In this document: positions 1 to 8,290 of the stretch, piece by piece
How positions within the stretch are numbered: position 1 is the first letter of the stretch
Layout: each line of letters begins with the position of its first letter
DNA from: Ruegeria sp. THAF33
GTDB lineage: Bacteria; Pseudomonadota; Alphaproteobacteria; Rhodobacterales; Rhodobacteraceae
Length of the DNA: 64,000 nucleotides
Direction: 5' to 3'
Assembly: GCF_009363615.1 (NCBI RefSeq)
Contig: NZ_CP045384.1
Location: 2,850,501-2,914,500, forward strand
Position numbers and translations under genes: made by a program
Notes under the pieces: model-generated
Told to the model about the DNA's origin: nothing
Seen by the model: only the letters and a program-made list of their open reading frames with translations
Databases searched by the model: none

Positions 1-716
1 AGCGGGTCGTTCCGGTCAAACGTATTCTCGGCCCCCTGGGATTTCACGATCTCGGCTTTCGTGCCCGCTGTTACAGCCCAAACCGACGCCCCGCGCAGGG
101 CGGCCAGTTGCACCGCCGCCAACCCGACGCCACCCGAGGCGCCGGTGATCAGCACCTTGTGCCCGGCCGTCACGCCTGCGCGGGTCAGCAGGTTCTCCGC
201 CGTCCCGAAGGCGCAAGGAATGGCGGCGATTTCCACATCCGAAAGGGGCGAGGCGCTGACGTCATAGAGATCATCGGCTTCAACCAGACAATACTGCGCA
301 AAAGCCCCGTCGATTTCGGAACCCAGCGCAATGAAGCCCTGCGGGTTTCCCGGGCGCGGGCGCGGCAGGTTTATCGGACAGGTCACGCGCTGACCCGGTT
401 TGAAGGCAACACCCGGCCCAACCTGTTCCACGATGCCGCAAAGATCTCCGCCCTGAATGCGGGGAAAGTGCAATGCACCGCCCCAACCGCCCGCTTCGAC
501 CTTCTGATCAACGGCATCCGTCGCGCCGGTGACGTCCGAGGAATACCAACCGACCCGTGTGTTGATATCCGTGTTGTTCACGCCTGCGGCGGCGACCCGA
601 ACCAGAACTTGCCCTGCCCCGGGTTCAGGAACCGGGATATCATCTCGCCATTCCAGAACTTCGGGGCCACCGTGGCCCGTCAGATAGACACCGGACATCG
701 TCTTTGGAGCATTCAT
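1..716 (-). CDS. Zinc-type alcohol dehydrogenase / quinone oxidoreductase family protein (partial, 3' end outside window)
   Basis: Medium-chain dehydrogenase/reductase, predicted to move hydride between NAD(P)H and a small carbonyl or quinone substrate in the cytoplasm. The frame opens with MNAPKTMSGVYLTGHGGPEV, followed by a GroES-like domain and a Rossmann motif (ITGASGGVGLAAVQ) about 170 residues in. It then runs off the left edge, so about 240 residues are visible. The ATG follows the cupin stop by about 12 nt with GAGAAG as a possible ribosome site, so it is the last visible gene of the operon that starts near 5262. No zinc-ligand pattern stands out, which favours the quinone-oxidoreductase branch. 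The substrate is unknown; being downstream of a demethylating dehydrogenase suggests, by inference only, handling of an aldehyde or side product. Confidence 0.85.
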   Translation of the reverse strand, partial: MNAPKTMSGVYLTGHGGPEVLEWRDDIPVPEPGAGQVLVRVAAAGVNNTDINTRVGWYSSDVTGATDAVDQKVEAGGWGGALHFPRIQGGDLCGIVEQVGPGVAFKPGQRVTCPINLPRPRPGNPQGFIALGSEIDGAFAQYCLVEADDLYDVSASPLSDVEIAAIPCAFGTAENLLTRAGVTAGHKVLITGASGGVGLAAVQLAALRGASVWAVTAGTKAEIVKSQGAENTFDRNDP

Positions 717-728
717 TTCGCTGGCTTC

Positions 729-1205
729 TCAGGTCTGGTCGGCGGGATGGGGCGGAACCGGTCCCATCGGCACGATGTCATATCGGGCATTCAGGTCGGC
801 CATCTTGGCCTCGTCCTCGAAATCCGCCGGGGTCATGGTTGCCAGTTCCGCAAGGAAACCATCAAACCCGGATGGTTGAAAGATCATGAGCATCCGTGCC
901 GGTTTGTTGTCGGCAACCCGGCAGGCATGCGGCACACCCGCCGGAACATGCATGGTGGTGCCCGGCGTGCACAGGTGCCAGTCTCCGTCGACATAGAAAT
1001 CCACGGCGCCCTCGAGAAAATAGAAAGTCTCGGCGTGGCTGTCGTGGCGATGAAGGCCAAGCGCGAAGCTGGCCTTCAAGTTGTCTTCCATCAGTGTGTA
1101 GGCTCCGCCCGTGTCCTGACCGGAAACTTTCACGAAGGTATGGTCGTTTTCCCAGTCATAGTTGGGACCTTCACCAGGTCCCATCTTGGAATATCGCGGG
1201 CGCAT
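729..1205 (-). CDS. Single-domain cupin protein
   Basis: A 158-residue cupin. Motif 1 is complete: H52-x-H54, E59 and G66 in GLHRHDSHAETFYFLEG. Motif 2 is seen in PGTTMHVPAGVPHACRV. These are the usual metal ligands of small bicupin-fold enzymes and binding proteins, so a metal site is likely, but the substrate cannot be read from sequence. The start at 1205 is chosen over an upstream codon at 1241 because AAGGAGG lies just in front of it and the upstream 12 codons overlap the preceding gene. It sits between the dimethylglycine-dehydrogenase-like gene (16 nt upstream) and the oxidoreductase gene (12 nt downstream), so it is almost surely cotranscribed and may act in the same amine degradation route. 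Confidence 0.85.
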   Translation of the reverse strand: MRPRYSKMGPGEGPNYDWENDHTFVKVSGQDTGGAYTLMEDNLKASFALGLHRHDSHAETFYFLEGAVDFYVDGDWHLCTPGTTMHVPAGVPHACRVADNKPARMLMIFQPSGFDGFLAELATMTPADFEDEAKMADLNARYDIVPMGPVPPHPADQT

Positions 1206-1221
1206 GCGGGCCTCCTTTTTG

Positions 1222-3669
1222 TCAGGCGCGCAGCCGCTCATTTGCGGGATCCCACAGCGGCTGATCCTCCTGTACCACGGCGCGACACTTTTCGCCGTAG
1301 ATTTCCACCTCGAGCTCGGTGCCCGGGTTGGCCAGATCGGCCTTGATCATGCCCAACGCGACGGACTTGCCGACACGATAGCCCCATGCGCCCGAAGTGG
1401 TCTCGCCCACGATCTGATCGCCCTGCCAGATGCAGGACATGTAAGGCGCATCGCAGTCACCGGCCTCGACGACCAGCGTAACGAAAGACTTCTTCACTCC
1501 ACGCTGCTTTTCGGCCAGCAACGCGGCCTTGCCCGGGAAGTCCTGCGGCTTGTCGAACTTGATGAAGCGCTCCAGCCCACCTTCCAGCAGCGAGTAGTCG
1601 GTGCTCAGATCGCCCTTCCACGCGCGGTATCCCTTTTCGATGCGCAGGCTGTTCAGCGCATACATGCCAAACGGCTTGGCCCCGGCGGCAAGGATCGCGT
1701 CATAGATCGCGGGCATGTGCTCGTTGAGCGCATGCACCTCCCAGCCCAGTTCGCCGGCGAAGGACACGCGGATCAGGTGGGCGGGCTGTCCGGCCACGGT
1801 GGCCGCCTGATGGGTCAGCCAGCCCAGCGAGAGGTCGGCATCGGTCAAGCCCGACAGGATCTCGCGCGATTTCGGCCCGGTCACGATCAGCGTGTCGCGG
1901 GTGGTGGTCACGTCCTCGACGGTGACGCCCGCGGGCATCGCGTTCATCAGGATGTCGCGGTCGTGCCATTGCGCGGTGGCGGCGGTGATCATCACGAAAT
2001 CATCCTCGCCCAGTCGCATGCAGGACATCTCGGTCAGGATGCGGCCACGGTCGTCGGCGATGTAGACGAGGTTGATCCGCCCCACCTTGGGCAGACCACC
2101 GGTGACCAGCCCGCGCAGCGCCTCGGCCGCGCCTTCGCCCTTGACGACGAAGCGCGAGAAACCCGGCAGGTCGAGCACGCCGCAATGGTCGCGCACGGCT
2201 TCGCATTCTTCTTTGATGCGCTGCTCCCACGGGCCCGAGCGGCCCCAGGTGTGGGTGCTTTCCTCGGAGGTGTCATCGCCCGGTTGCGCGAACCAGTTGG
2301 CGCGCTCCCAGCCATTGTAGACGCCCATGACGCCGCCCAGTTCCTTGACCTTGGCATGCACGGGCGACAGCTTCTTGTCGCGCGCGGCGGGCCATTCATG
2401 ATGCGGGAAGTGCATGGCGTATTCGTTGCCGTAGACTTCCATGCCCTTCTGGTTGCAGTAGTCCTGATCGGTGTAGTCTGTATAGCGGCGCGGATCGACG
2501 GCCCACATATCACATTCGGTGGCGCCATCCACGATCCATTCGGCCAGTACCTTGCCCGCGCCGCCGCCCTGGGCGATGCCGAAGGTGAAGGTATGCGCCT
2601 CGAACGCGTTCTTGACGCCGGGCATCGGGCCGATCAGCGGCAGGCCATCGGGCGCATAGGGAATCGGGCCGTTGATCACGCGGCCCACGCCCGAGGTCGC
2701 CATCAGCGGTACCCGCTCCATCGCGTCGGTGACGATGTCCTCGATCCGGTCCAGATCGTCGTTCCACAGCTGGAAGCTGAAGTCCTCGGGCATCGGGTCG
2801 TCCTCGGTCATCCAGTGGCCTTTGCAGTTGGGCTCGTACGGGCCGAGGTTGAAGCCGTGCTTTTCCTGTCGCAGGTAGTATGAGATATCCACGTCGCGCA
2901 GCAGCGGCAGCTTGCCACCGTTTTCCTTCGACCAGGCTTCGACCTCGGGGATCTCGTCGGTCAGCAGGTACTGGTGGCTCATGACCATCGCGGGCACGGT
3001 GCGGCCGCCGAAGGGCTTGAACCACTCACCCACACGCTGCGCGTAGTAGCCGGCGGCGTTGACGACATAGTCGCAGTCTATATCGCCCTTTTCGGTATGG
3101 ACGGTCCAGGTGCCGTCGTCATGCTGGCTCACGCCTGTGGCAGGGCAGAACCGAATGATCTTCTGGCCCATGTCACGCGCGCCCTTGGCCAGCGCCTGCG
3201 TCAGCTGCGCCGGGTCGATGTCACCGTCGGTCGGGTCATACAGGACTCCCTCAAGATCATGAGTTTCCAGGAAAGGGTAGCGTTCCTTGGCCTGCTCCGG
3301 CGTCCACATCTCCATCGGAATTCCCTGATAGCGGCCCATCGACATGGCCCGCTGGAACTCCTGCATCCGTTCCTTGCTGTGCGCCAGACGGATCGACCCC
3401 GAAACATGGTAGTTCATCGGATAGTCGACCTCTTCGCCCAGACGCGAATACAGCTCGGTCGAATAGCGCTGCATGTTCATAATCGCCCACGAGGTCGAAA
3501 AGGTCGGAACGTTACCGGCCGCGTGCCAGGTCGAGCCTGCGGTCAGTTCGTTCTTTTCCAGCAGAACGCAATCGGTCCAGCCTTTCTTGGCCAGATGATA
3601 CAGCGAGGAAGCCCCCACCACACCGCCACCGATAATGACCACGCGGGCTTTTGTCGGAAAATCACTCAT
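1222..3669 (-). CDS. Dimethylglycine/sarcosine dehydrogenase-like FAD protein with GcvT domain
   Basis: An 815-residue two-part flavoenzyme of the DMGDH/sarcosine dehydrogenase family. These enzymes oxidatively N-demethylate methylated glycines and pass the one-carbon unit to tetrahydrofolate. The N-terminal DAO domain starts with the dinucleotide motif VVIIGGGVVGASSLYHLAKKG (residues about 10-30). TAGSTWHAAGN contains H49, the position that carries covalent FAD in mammalian DMGDH. The C-terminal half (about 430-815) is a GcvT-type folate-binding aminomethyltransferase region with GELGWEVHA and ALNSLRIEKGYRAW. Length matches the family. The exact substrate (dimethylglycine, sarcosine or another N-methyl compound) is not fixed by sequence. 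It is 15 nt downstream of the GFA gene. Confidence 0.85.
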   Translation of the reverse strand: MSDFPTKARVVIIGGGVVGASSLYHLAKKGWTDCVLLEKNELTAGSTWHAAGNVPTFSTSWAIMNMQRYSTELYSRLGEEVDYPMNYHVSGSIRLAHSKERMQEFQRAMSMGRYQGIPMEMWTPEQAKERYPFLETHDLEGVLYDPTDGDIDPAQLTQALAKGARDMGQKIIRFCPATGVSQHDDGTWTVHTEKGDIDCDYVVNAAGYYAQRVGEWFKPFGGRTVPAMVMSHQYLLTDEIPEVEAWSKENGGKLPLLRDVDISYYLRQEKHGFNLGPYEPNCKGHWMTEDDPMPEDFSFQLWNDDLDRIEDIVTDAMERVPLMATSGVGRVINGPIPYAPDGLPLIGPMPGVKNAFEAHTFTFGIAQGGGAGKVLAEWIVDGATECDMWAVDPRRYTDYTDQDYCNQKGMEVYGNEYAMHFPHHEWPAARDKKLSPVHAKVKELGGVMGVYNGWERANWFAQPGDDTSEESTHTWGRSGPWEQRIKEECEAVRDHCGVLDLPGFSRFVVKGEGAAEALRGLVTGGLPKVGRINLVYIADDRGRILTEMSCMRLGEDDFVMITAATAQWHDRDILMNAMPAGVTVEDVTTTRDTLIVTGPKSREILSGLTDADLSLGWLTHQAATVAGQPAHLIRVSFAGELGWEVHALNEHMPAIYDAILAAGAKPFGMYALNSLRIEKGYRAWKGDLSTDYSLLEGGLERFIKFDKPQDFPGKAALLAEKQRGVKKSFVTLVVEAGDCDAPYMSCIWQGDQIVGETTSGAWGYRVGKSVALGMIKADLANPGTELEVEIYGEKCRAVVQEDQPLWDPANERLRA

Positions 3670-3684
3670 ATGTCTTGGTCCCTG

Positions 3685-4065
3685 TTACTGTGCCCGTTGG
3701 GGCAGATCGTCCGTGATGTCGTAATAGTCGCCCTTGTCAGCCACAAAGATGTGCTTCGAGAGCTTTTGGCCCGTGGGCGCATCGAACGCGCCCATGGCAA
3801 TCGAAATCGTGTCCTCTTCGGTATGTTGCCAGAAGAGAAATGAGCCGCATTTGTTGCAAAACCCGCGCCGTGCGATGTCTGATGCGCGAAACCAGTTCAG
3901 CGTGTCGCGGGCCGAGAAACTCAGATTGTCCTGATGGGTCGTGGTCGAGGCCCAGACATGGCCGGATTGCTTTCGGCACTGCCCGCAATGGCAGACCGAA
4001 GGCGGAGAAAGGTCTCCGTCGATGGTGAAAGCAACTGAACCGCAAAGGCAGGACCCTCTGTACAT
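3685..4065 (-). CDS. GFA (glutathione-dependent formaldehyde-activating enzyme/CENP-V) family protein
   Basis: A 126-residue GFA-fold zinc protein. The two metal sites are visible as C6-x-C8, C25-x-C27-xx-C30 and C70-xx-C73 (CLCG, CHCGQC, CNKCG), followed by the typical GSFLFW. The founding member was described as speeding S-hydroxymethylglutathione formation, but that role is disputed and most GFA proteins have no assigned substrate. Here it lies between a LysE-type exporter gene (4 nt upstream) and a demethylating dehydrogenase gene that could release formaldehyde, so a formaldehyde-related job is reasonable but inferred from context. Confidence 0.85.
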   Translation of the reverse strand: MYRGSCLCGSVAFTIDGDLSPPSVCHCGQCRKQSGHVWASTTTHQDNLSFSARDTLNWFRASDIARRGFCNKCGSFLFWQHTEEDTISIAMGAFDAPTGQKLSKHIFVADKGDYYDITDDLPQRAQ

Positions 4066-4069
4066 AAGA

Positions 4070-4693
4070 TTACCCCCTTGCCGCAGGCGCGGTGCTGGTT
4101 CCCAACAACACGCCGTAGATTATGAAACAGGCCGCCATCACCCGGCGCACCCAGATGTTGAACACTGCGCCCAGCGCCGCCTTGCCCATCAAAGCGCCCA
4201 ACACGGTAAAACCGGTATAGCTGAGCGTTGTGATGAAAAGTGCGGTTGGCATGATCACGACCATCTGCTGCCAGATCGGCACGTCCGGCTGCACGAATTG
4301 CGAAAACGCGGCCAGATAGCCCGCGACGCTTTTTGGGTTGATCGTGGCCACTGCCAGCGCGTGCAGATAAACGTGCCGGGCCGGGCGTTCCGAGACCGGA
4401 GCGGGCTTGCCGGCATTCATCCATCCCCGCACGCCCAACCAGATCAGAAAGCCCGCGCCGACCAGCTTGGCCACGAAAAACCCGGTCGGAGAAGCGGCAA
4501 TCAGGGCTGTGACGCCCAGCGCGGACAGAATCAAAAACATGCTGGCCTGCGTCAGTATGGCCAATACACCCATCATGGCCTTTGGGAACGGCAGGCTCAT
4601 CCCGTTCGAGATGCAGTTGACCGCGTTCGGCCCCGGTGTGGTGACGAATACCACCCAGAACAGCGCGAATATGGTCCAGGCCTCGAAGCTCAT
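4070..4693 (-). CDS. LysE/RhtB family amino-acid exporter
   Basis: A 207-residue inner-membrane protein with about six hydrophobic segments and the LysE-family signature TPGPNAV near residue 20, plus NPKSVAGYLAAF in the middle. Members export amino acids and related small compounds by secondary transport. The ATG at 4693 shares one base with the stop codon of the XRE-cupin gene (TGATG), so translation is probably coupled and this start is preferred to a TTG one codon earlier. Placement next to a cupin-type regulator and a catabolic flavoenzyme suggests it exports a substrate analogue or product; which one is unknown. Confidence 0.9.
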   Translation of the reverse strand: MSFEAWTIFALFWVVFVTTPGPNAVNCISNGMSLPFPKAMMGVLAILTQASMFLILSALGVTALIAASPTGFFVAKLVGAGFLIWLGVRGWMNAGKPAPVSERPARHVYLHALAVATINPKSVAGYLAAFSQFVQPDVPIWQQMVVIMPTALFITTLSYTGFTVLGALMGKAALGAVFNIWVRRVMAACFIIYGVLLGTSTAPAARG

Positions 4694-5262
4694 CAATACA
4701 CCGGCGGAGCAATGACCCAGATGGCCACAGCAGGCTCTTCATAGGGGTTGGCCCATTGATAAGGTTCATGTTTGATCCGAAAACTGTCGCCTGGCCCCAC
4801 CAGGAATTCACGCGACCCGATCGTCAGGTTCAATCGACCTGAAATCATATAGCCCACTTCCTGGGTCGGGCGGTTGGCCGGTGTCTGCATACGTGAATTT
4901 GGCTCGAACGTGGAATGCACCATTTCGAAATCATCGGTCAGATCCGGCGACAGCAACTCTTCGATCAGCCCTTCTTCGCCCGACCCCATCGGGCGACGCG
5001 ACCCGGCGCGCACGACGTAGCCCTGTTCGTCTGCTGGGGCAGCGGAATGCGCAAACAGCATCGACATTGGCACGCCAAGGCATTCTGCAATCTGGCGCAG
5101 GTCCGAGATTGAAGGCTCGGACAAATCGCGCTCTACCTGGCTCAACCAACCGACAGAGCGATCCAGCCGAGTTGCAATCTCGGTCAGGGTCAACCCTCTG
5201 GCCTTGCGCAAGGCCCTCAGGTCAGCACCAAGGGTTGCGCTTTGGGGGGCTTGGCTGTTCAC
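4693..5262 (-). CDS. XRE-family transcriptional regulator with C-terminal cupin sensor
   Basis: A one-component regulator. A helix-turn-helix of the XRE type covers residues about 12-68 (LRALRKARGLTLTEIATRL, then VGWLSQVERDLSEPSISDL) and a cupin-type sensor domain covers about 115-189 (MISGRLNLTIGSREFLVGPG). Such regulators often control adjacent amine or amino-acid catabolism. The GTG at 5262 is chosen as start (189 aa) because GGAG precedes it and because the frame upstream, which would add 37 residues, overlaps two tandem palindromes that look like operators (5280-5343). A start at 5373 cannot be excluded. It is the first gene of the operon running to the left edge. Confidence 0.85.
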   Translation of the reverse strand: MNSQAPQSATLGADLRALRKARGLTLTEIATRLDRSVGWLSQVERDLSEPSISDLRQIAECLGVPMSMLFAHSAAPADEQGYVVRAGSRRPMGSGEEGLIEELLSPDLTDDFEMVHSTFEPNSRMQTPANRPTQEVGYMISGRLNLTIGSREFLVGPGDSFRIKHEPYQWANPYEEPAVAIWVIAPPVY

Positions 5263-5279
5263 AGGCCGCTCCGAATCTC

Positions 5280-5343
5280 GTGAAATTCTTCCTTCGTTTT
5301 TCACGATGGAGCAAGCTGGTGAAATTTCCAAGCATTTTTTCAC
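5280..5343 (-). promoter_or_regulatory. Two tandem 25-bp palindromes, probable autoregulatory operator
   Basis: Two copies of GTGAAA-N13-TTTCAC lie at 5280-5304 and 5319-5343, with identical length, 14 nt between them and 39 bp centre to centre. Read on the minus strand both begin GTGAAAAA and end AATTTCAC. They stand immediately before the GTG proposed as the start of the XRE-cupin gene, the usual position for a site bound by the operon's own regulator. Binding is inferred from position and symmetry. Confidence 0.6.
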
Positions 5344-5595
5344 GCTCGATTTCATTTGGGTGTCGATCATCATCGTGTGCGAAAGACAGAATTGAGGACC
5401 AGCAGGCGCACAGGCTCCTGAAACACCAGAAAAACCGCAGGGGTGCAGCAGCCGAATTTCAGTTTTTGCCGTACAAGGACTTCATTTCAAAAAGACAGCA
5501 CATATCGCTCCCCCGTGGCGCTGCGGCGACATGGGAAAACCTTCGCGACAGAGGCAGATCTGGAAAAGCCTGAATCGTGCAAAGCCCGCCTGGCT

Positions 5596-6345
5596 TTAGA
5601 GTTGAAGGCCGGCAAAAACCTTCACTTCATCCAACACATGTTGAGGCCAACGACGGGTGAAACTGTCGGCGATCGTTTCACGCTTTTCCGGCTCCAGCCC
5701 AGCAAGCAAGCTGGGAAAGCGGCGGCGATTTCTGGGCAGCGTCCACATTTCGATGCCGTTTTCGAAACAGTAACGGGCAAAACGCACGTCGACGAACTTC
5801 TCGCTGCCTTCCATGTATTCCAGTGTAGGGAACAGCGACCCGGACACCATAACGGTTCCGGTTCCCAGTTGGTGCACCCTGGTCGAGTAGGTCAGCCGTT
5901 GGTTCATACGCAACAACGTGCGCTGCCGTATCGACCTGGGCGTTGGGTTTGTGAACGTCGTGGCATGATAGCCGAAGACACGCTTTTCCAGTCCGACGCC
6001 CCGCGCCCGGCGTATGGTCTGACGGACATAGTTGTCCGCATATTCGATATCATCGTCGGCCAGAAAAACGGTATCTGCCGGATCCGGCTGGAAAATGAAC
6101 TTGCCGACATCCTTGTAATCCCGGTCAGGGATCACGGCGGTGACGTTGTCGAACTCGCCCAGAAAATCGGGAATTTCCTGATATTCGTTCAGGCAGATGA
6201 AAACCCTGTCGACCTGATGCGCGATGCTTGCCACCGAATGGGGCAATACGCCGATGCGATCCGGGAATGTCGCCATATGGGCGCGTCTGATCCCTTTTGG
6301 AGGCGCTTCATCCGCGACCGTCGGATTGATGTCAGACTCTTGCAT
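5596..6345 (-). CDS. Glycosyltransferase-like protein (GT-A type, putative)
   Basis: A 249-residue soluble protein with a nucleotide-sugar-transferase look. The N-terminal part (MATFPDRIGVLPHSVASIAHQ) resembles a GT-A start, and VFLADDDIEYADNYV supplies a DxD-like acidic cluster expected to bind the metal and nucleotide sugar. The C-terminal part carries FENGIEMWTLPRNRRRFP. ATG 6345 is preferred to a TTG six codons earlier. No sugar or acceptor can be named, and no other surface-polysaccharide gene is adjacent. It appears to be a single gene. Confidence 0.6.
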   Translation of the reverse strand: MQESDINPTVADEAPPKGIRRAHMATFPDRIGVLPHSVASIAHQVDRVFICLNEYQEIPDFLGEFDNVTAVIPDRDYKDVGKFIFQPDPADTVFLADDDIEYADNYVRQTIRRARGVGLEKRVFGYHATTFTNPTPRSIRQRTLLRMNQRLTYSTRVHQLGTGTVMVSGSLFPTLEYMEGSEKFVDVRFARYCFENGIEMWTLPRNRRRFPSLLAGLEPEKRETIADSFTRRWPQHVLDEVKVFAGLQL

Positions 6346-6486
6346 CCCTGAGAAACACCCCAAAACGAAACTTCGCTATGGATTTTGATAGGAGATCGCT
6401 TCGAAGCCTGCAAGACGAAGTCAGCCGGGCCGTTCAATCGCCCGGGAATCCCTTGGGTTGATGCACATCCGCAACGACCGCAGCGG

Positions 6487-6942
6487 TCAGAGCCCGGCAA
6501 ACACGGCGGTCAAAATGCCTTCCAGATTTTGCGCATCCTGTTGCGTGAAAGCATCCGGCTGGTCGCTGTCAATGTCAAAAACGGCGATGACTTTTCCCGA
6601 CGAATCCCGCACGGGCAGAACCAGTTCGGACCGGGTTGAGCTGGCGCAGGCGATGTGACCCGGAAACGCATCGACATCCGGCACCAGTTGCGTTTCGCCC
6701 GTTCTTGCGGCTGCACCGCAGACGCCCCGTTCGAACGGGATGACCAAACAACCATGCCCACCCTGATAGGGGCCGATTTTCAGAACGCCCGGTTCGGTGA
6801 CACGATAAAACCCGGTCCAGTCGAAACGATCGTCGGAATGGTGAACCTCGCAGGCGACTGTGGCCATAAGAGCAACCTGGTCCGTTTCGCCTTCGGTCAG
6901 GGCCGCGATGGTTTTGGCAAGCGTTTCATAATCGGCAGTCAT
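6487..6942 (-). CDS. msrC: Free methionine-(R)-sulfoxide reductase (GAF domain, fRMsr/MsrC type)
   Basis: A 151-residue GAF protein predicted to reduce free methionine-(R)-sulfoxide in the cytoplasm. The three cysteines of the E. coli enzyme are all present: C65 (GGHGCLVIPF), C75 (ERGVCG) and C99 (PGHIACAS), followed by the conserved SELVLPV strand. Full family length. The ATG at 6942 is chosen because the longer frame crosses the intergenic repeat-like segment 6955-7015. It is downstream of the thiolase gene on the same strand but separated by that segment. Confidence 0.85.
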   Translation of the reverse strand: MTADYETLAKTIAALTEGETDQVALMATVACEVHHSDDRFDWTGFYRVTEPGVLKIGPYQGGHGCLVIPFERGVCGAAARTGETQLVPDVDAFPGHIACASSTRSELVLPVRDSSGKVIAVFDIDSDQPDAFTQQDAQNLEGILTAVFAGL

Positions 6943-6954
6943 TGATTGCAACCC

Positions 6955-7015
6955 CTTCGGATGGTCGGGGGCACGGCCCCCGAACCCCCCGGAGTATTTG
7001 GAAAAAGATGAAGGG
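6955..7015. repeat. Intergenic hairpin plus a sequence common between Rhodobacteraceae genes
   Basis: GGGGGC-acg-GCCCCC at about 6966-6981 forms a short stem, followed by a run of C and then [21 protein letters not shown] recall close variants of the second part recurring between genes in Rhodobacteraceae genomes, often just after stop codons as here (thiolase stop at 7016). A role as terminator or processing site is possible. Only one copy was noticed in this window. Confidence 0.4.
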
Positions 7016-8188
7016 TCAAACGCGTTCGATGGCAATGGCCGTGCCTTCCCCCCCGCCAATGCAGATCGCCGCGACGCCCCGTTTGAGGTTACGTTTTTCC
7101 AGCGCATTCAATAACGTAACGATGATGCGGGCACCAGAGGCACCGATGGGATGGCCCAGGGCGCAGGCGCCGCCATTCACATTCACCTTGTCACGCGGAA
7201 GGTTCATCTCGTGCATGAATGCCATCGGGACAACCGCGAAGGCCTCGTTCACTTCCCACAGGTCAACGTCATCCTTGCTCCAGCCTATGCGTGACAAGAG
7301 CTTCTGCGCCGCCGGAACCGGAGCCGTCGTGAAAAGGCCGGGCGCCTGAGCATGACTCGCATGCCCCAAAATCCGGGCCCGAACCGTCATGCCCTGCGCT
7401 TCGGCGGTTTCTGCCGACGCAAGAACCAGCGCCGCCGCGCCGTCCGAAATCGAAGACGAGTTGGCCGCCGTCACCGTACCGTCCTTGCGGAACGCAGGCT
7501 TCAGCGTCGGGATCTTCTCGGGGCGGGCGGATTTTGGCTGCTCATCTGACTCCAGCAGAATTTCACCCTTGCGGGTCCGGACGGTAACGGGCGTGATTTC
7601 CTGATCGAATGCGCCATTTTCCTGCGCAAACAGCGCGTTGGACAAAGATTGCAGCGCGTATTCATCCTGTGCTTCACGGGTGAACTGATACGCCTCGGCA
7701 CAGTCTTCGGCGAAAGTCCCCATCAGGCGGCCTTTGTCATAGGCATCTTCAAGGCCGTCGAGGAACATGTGATCAACCACCTGGCCGTGGCCAATGCGGG
7801 CACCGCCGCGCATCTTTGGAAGAATATAGGGCGCGTTGGTCATGCTTTCCATGCCGCCCGCAACCATCGTATCTGCGTGACCCAATGCAATTTGGTCAAA
7901 GGACATCATAGCGGCCTTCATCCCCGAACCACACATTTTGTTCAGCGTCGTGGCGGGAACCTCTTCGCCCAATCCCGCCGCGAATCCGGCCTGCCGCGCA
8001 GGTGCCTGGCCCTGCCCCGCCGGCAAAACGCAGCCCATCAGCACTTCGTCGACCGTCTGCACCCCTGCCTGCTGCAAAGCCGCGCGGATTGCTTCGCCCC
8101 CGAGGTCAGCCGCAGCAACACCGTCAAACATGCCTTGAAACCCGCCCATCGGTGTACGGGCGGCCCCTGCTATAACAACGTCTCTCAT
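7016..8188 (-). CDS. Acetyl-CoA C-acetyltransferase (thiolase)
   Basis: A 390-residue thiolase II that condenses two acetyl-CoA to acetoacetyl-CoA or runs the reverse cleavage, in the cytoplasm. The acylated cysteine is in NKMCGSGMKA (about residue 88). The catalytic His lies in NEAFAVVP or GHPIGASGAR, and the second Cys is in CIGGGEGTA; all are intact and the length is typical. A strong AGGAGG precedes the ATG. No PHB synthase, reductase or CoA-transferase gene is adjacent, so the pathway (polyhydroxybutyrate, ketone-body or fatty-acid use) is not decided. It is transcribed away from the STAS gene. Confidence 0.95.
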   Translation of the reverse strand: MRDVVIAGAARTPMGGFQGMFDGVAAADLGGEAIRAALQQAGVQTVDEVLMGCVLPAGQGQAPARQAGFAAGLGEEVPATTLNKMCGSGMKAAMMSFDQIALGHADTMVAGGMESMTNAPYILPKMRGGARIGHGQVVDHMFLDGLEDAYDKGRLMGTFAEDCAEAYQFTREAQDEYALQSLSNALFAQENGAFDQEITPVTVRTRKGEILLESDEQPKSARPEKIPTLKPAFRKDGTVTAANSSSISDGAAALVLASAETAEAQGMTVRARILGHASHAQAPGLFTTAPVPAAQKLLSRIGWSKDDVDLWEVNEAFAVVPMAFMHEMNLPRDKVNVNGGACALGHPIGASGARIIVTLLNALEKRNLKRGVAAICIGGGEGTAIAIERV

Positions 8189-8290
8189 CCGGGTTTTCCT
8201 CCTGCTTTCGGGCTCTTGAATACCGAATGGTAAGAATTGCCGTCTAGCGTATTTCTACGACTCAATTTCAGTTTGGAAGGCGGCAGGATC

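Noticed and set aside
108..1346. Long plus-strand open frame across the oxidoreductase and cupin genes
   Set aside because: It is antisense to two well-supported genes, has no domain and no ribosome site, and arises from high GC codon bias.
1162..2883. 573-codon plus-strand open frame antisense to the DMGDH-like gene
   Set aside because: The opposite strand encodes a complete conserved flavoenzyme; the plus frame is rich in His, Arg and Gly as expected of a shadow.
5581..5597. AAAGCC...GGCTTT hairpin at the end of the glycosyltransferase-like gene
   Set aside because: It has a six-base stem with no T-run on the coding strand, so it is too weak to call a terminator.
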